From NCBI GenBank assembly GCA_963764685.1, contig CAVXTT010000002.1:1-7554 (forward strand): 7,554 nucleotides of DNA, given 5' to 3'. Under the pieces are notes generated by a model. That model saw nothing but the letters and a program-made list of their open reading frames with translations, searched no databases and had not been told where the DNA came from. Of this stretch, positions 6,904 through 7,554 are shown piece by piece. The position numbers and the translations under genes are program-made. Every line of letters begins with the position of its first letter. Positions within the stretch are counted from its first letter, which is position 1. This DNA is from CAVXTT01 sp963764685 (lineage in GTDB: Bacteria; Bacteroidota; Ignavibacteria; Ignavibacteriales; Ignavibacteriaceae).

Positions 6904-7113
6904 AGATTAAGATATAATAGAATAGTTTAATTGACAAAAGTTAATTGATAGTATTTATCAATCTATTATTTCATTACCATGAGCACTATTTATCTCTAAC
7001 CTTTGGTCTTTTTATTTAATTTTACTTAGGAAGTTTAAACTGTTTTTATGGTTGATTCATTGGCAGCCGGCAGATTGACTAAACCTAAAATATACATAAC
7101 CGGGGATCTTTTA
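6904..7113. other. Divergent intergenic region between efflux cassette and porin gene
   Basis: These 210 AT-rich bases should contain the promoters of both the efflux cassette (leftward) and the porin-like gene (rightward). No small gene was seen. On the minus strand TAACTTTTG (6935-6943) resembles the Bacteroidota -7 box TAnnTTTG but has one extra base. On the plus strand TAACCTTTG (6997-7005) deviates in the same way. Neither has a convincing, well-spaced upstream box, so promoter positions remain uncertain. Confidence 0.45.
6944..6962. promoter_or_regulatory. 19-bp palindrome, candidate operator
   Basis: ATTGATA and TATCAAT form a perfect 7-5-7 inverted repeat 41 bases upstream of the Cys-rich gene's start. 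It directly adjoins the TAACTTTTG box on the minus strand, a position where a bound dimeric repressor would block the efflux promoter. The spacing suits a helix-turn-helix dimer, but I cannot assign it to ArsR, Fur/Zur or another family. All arm bases except one per arm are A/T, so chance is possible. Confidence 0.4.
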
Positions 7114-7554
7114 ATGAGAATTATTTATTGCGTTCTTATCAGCATTATGTTAAACTTTTCTTTGTATGCTCAGAGCCTTGAATTAAAACCATATGGGTTT
7201 ATAAGAGGTGATATGGTTTATTCATCTAAGGGGGTGTTGTCGTGCGGTAATCCGAATCTTTCCTCTCCTCAGACTGCCAGCGGCCTTGATCAGGGGGCCC
7301 TGGGTTTCACAGCAAAGAATTCGAGAGTAGGATTAAAAGGAAGTTATGGTGAAGATCTTAAGGTTGGCGGTCTTGTTGAAATAGACTTCTTTACGGCCAA
7401 CGGGTTTGATACTAATGTTAATCCGCGGCTTCGATTGGCTTATGCATCATTATCTGTAGATAACTTTGAATTTAAGTTCGGACAGCAGTGGGACCTTTTC
7501 TCCCCTTTGAATCCCAACACGGTAAATGTAAATGGAAATCTTTGGTACAGCGGA
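7114..7554 (+). CDS. Outer-membrane porin-like protein, N-terminal part (cut by window end)
   Basis: The frame is open from the ATG at 7114-7116 to the last base, giving 147 residues with no stop. Residues 1-19 are a signal peptide (hydrophobic core, then LYA before Q20). The mature part has alternating strand patterns of a beta-barrel: LKPYGFIRGDMVYSS (24-38), a GFTAKNSRVGLKG stretch, VGGLVEIDFF, NPRLRLAYASL, and FKFGQQWDLFSPLNP. The order 'yGfir.d... then t..nSR.glkg, then ...GqqWdlfsPl' resembles DcaP-like trimeric porins and related outer-membrane proteins; the exact family is uncertain. Its substrate cannot be read from the sequence. It is transcribed away from the efflux cassette and shares its upstream region, which may mean shared control or simply adjacency. 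GGGGA seven bases before the ATG may serve as a weak ribosome site. The signal peptide supports this start. Confidence 0.75.
   Translation, partial: MRIIYCVLISIMLNFSLYAQSLELKPYGFIRGDMVYSSKGVLSCGNPNLSSPQTASGLDQGALGFTAKNSRVGLKGSYGEDLKVGGLVEIDFFTANGFDTNVNPRLRLAYASLSVDNFEFKFGQQWDLFSPLNPNTVNVNGNLWYSG

Overview
The window is an AT-rich stretch that most resembles a member of the Bacteroidota or a close relative. The evidence is a heavy-metal RND pump fused to its TolC-like outer-membrane partner, a small secreted Cys-rich protein of a type I associate with such pumps in this group, and poor Shine-Dalgarno signals at several starts. No rRNA or tRNA gene, insertion sequence, phage gene or CRISPR array was seen.

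Layout: positions 1-87 (+) may be the last codons of a gene that runs in from the left and converges on its neighbour. Positions 59-769 (-) encode a class I SAM-dependent methyltransferase. Positions 770-946 are non-coding, with short repeats and a possible weak terminator. Positions 947-6903 (-) hold the core of the window, a three-gene metal-efflux cassette read right to left: a small Cys-rich exported protein (6601-6903), a 1445-residue CzcA-type RND pump with a C-terminal TolC/CzcC-like domain (2183-6520), and a CzcB/CusB-type periplasmic adaptor (947-2164). Positions 6904-7113 are a divergent intergenic region with a 19-bp palindrome. Positions 7114-7554 (+) are the start of an outer-membrane porin-like gene cut by the window edge.

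How the genes work together: the RND part should take divalent metal ions (Zn, Co, Cd or Ni by motif) from the periplasm or inner membrane using proton flow. The adaptor bridges to the outer-membrane channel, and that channel is encoded in the same reading frame as the pump. The Cys-rich protein is likely exported with the cassette and may bind or sense metal. No metal regulator (ArsR, MerR or two-component) lies in the window.

The most interesting point is at the pump-channel junction. A complete signal-peptide-like segment with a V-N-A signal-peptidase-like site sits between the two halves, and a possible TTG start codon lies exactly at its beginning. The 'fusion' may therefore be matured into two proteins, or the channel may also be made separately. 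The fused architecture itself is known in Bacteroidota; its processing is the open question.
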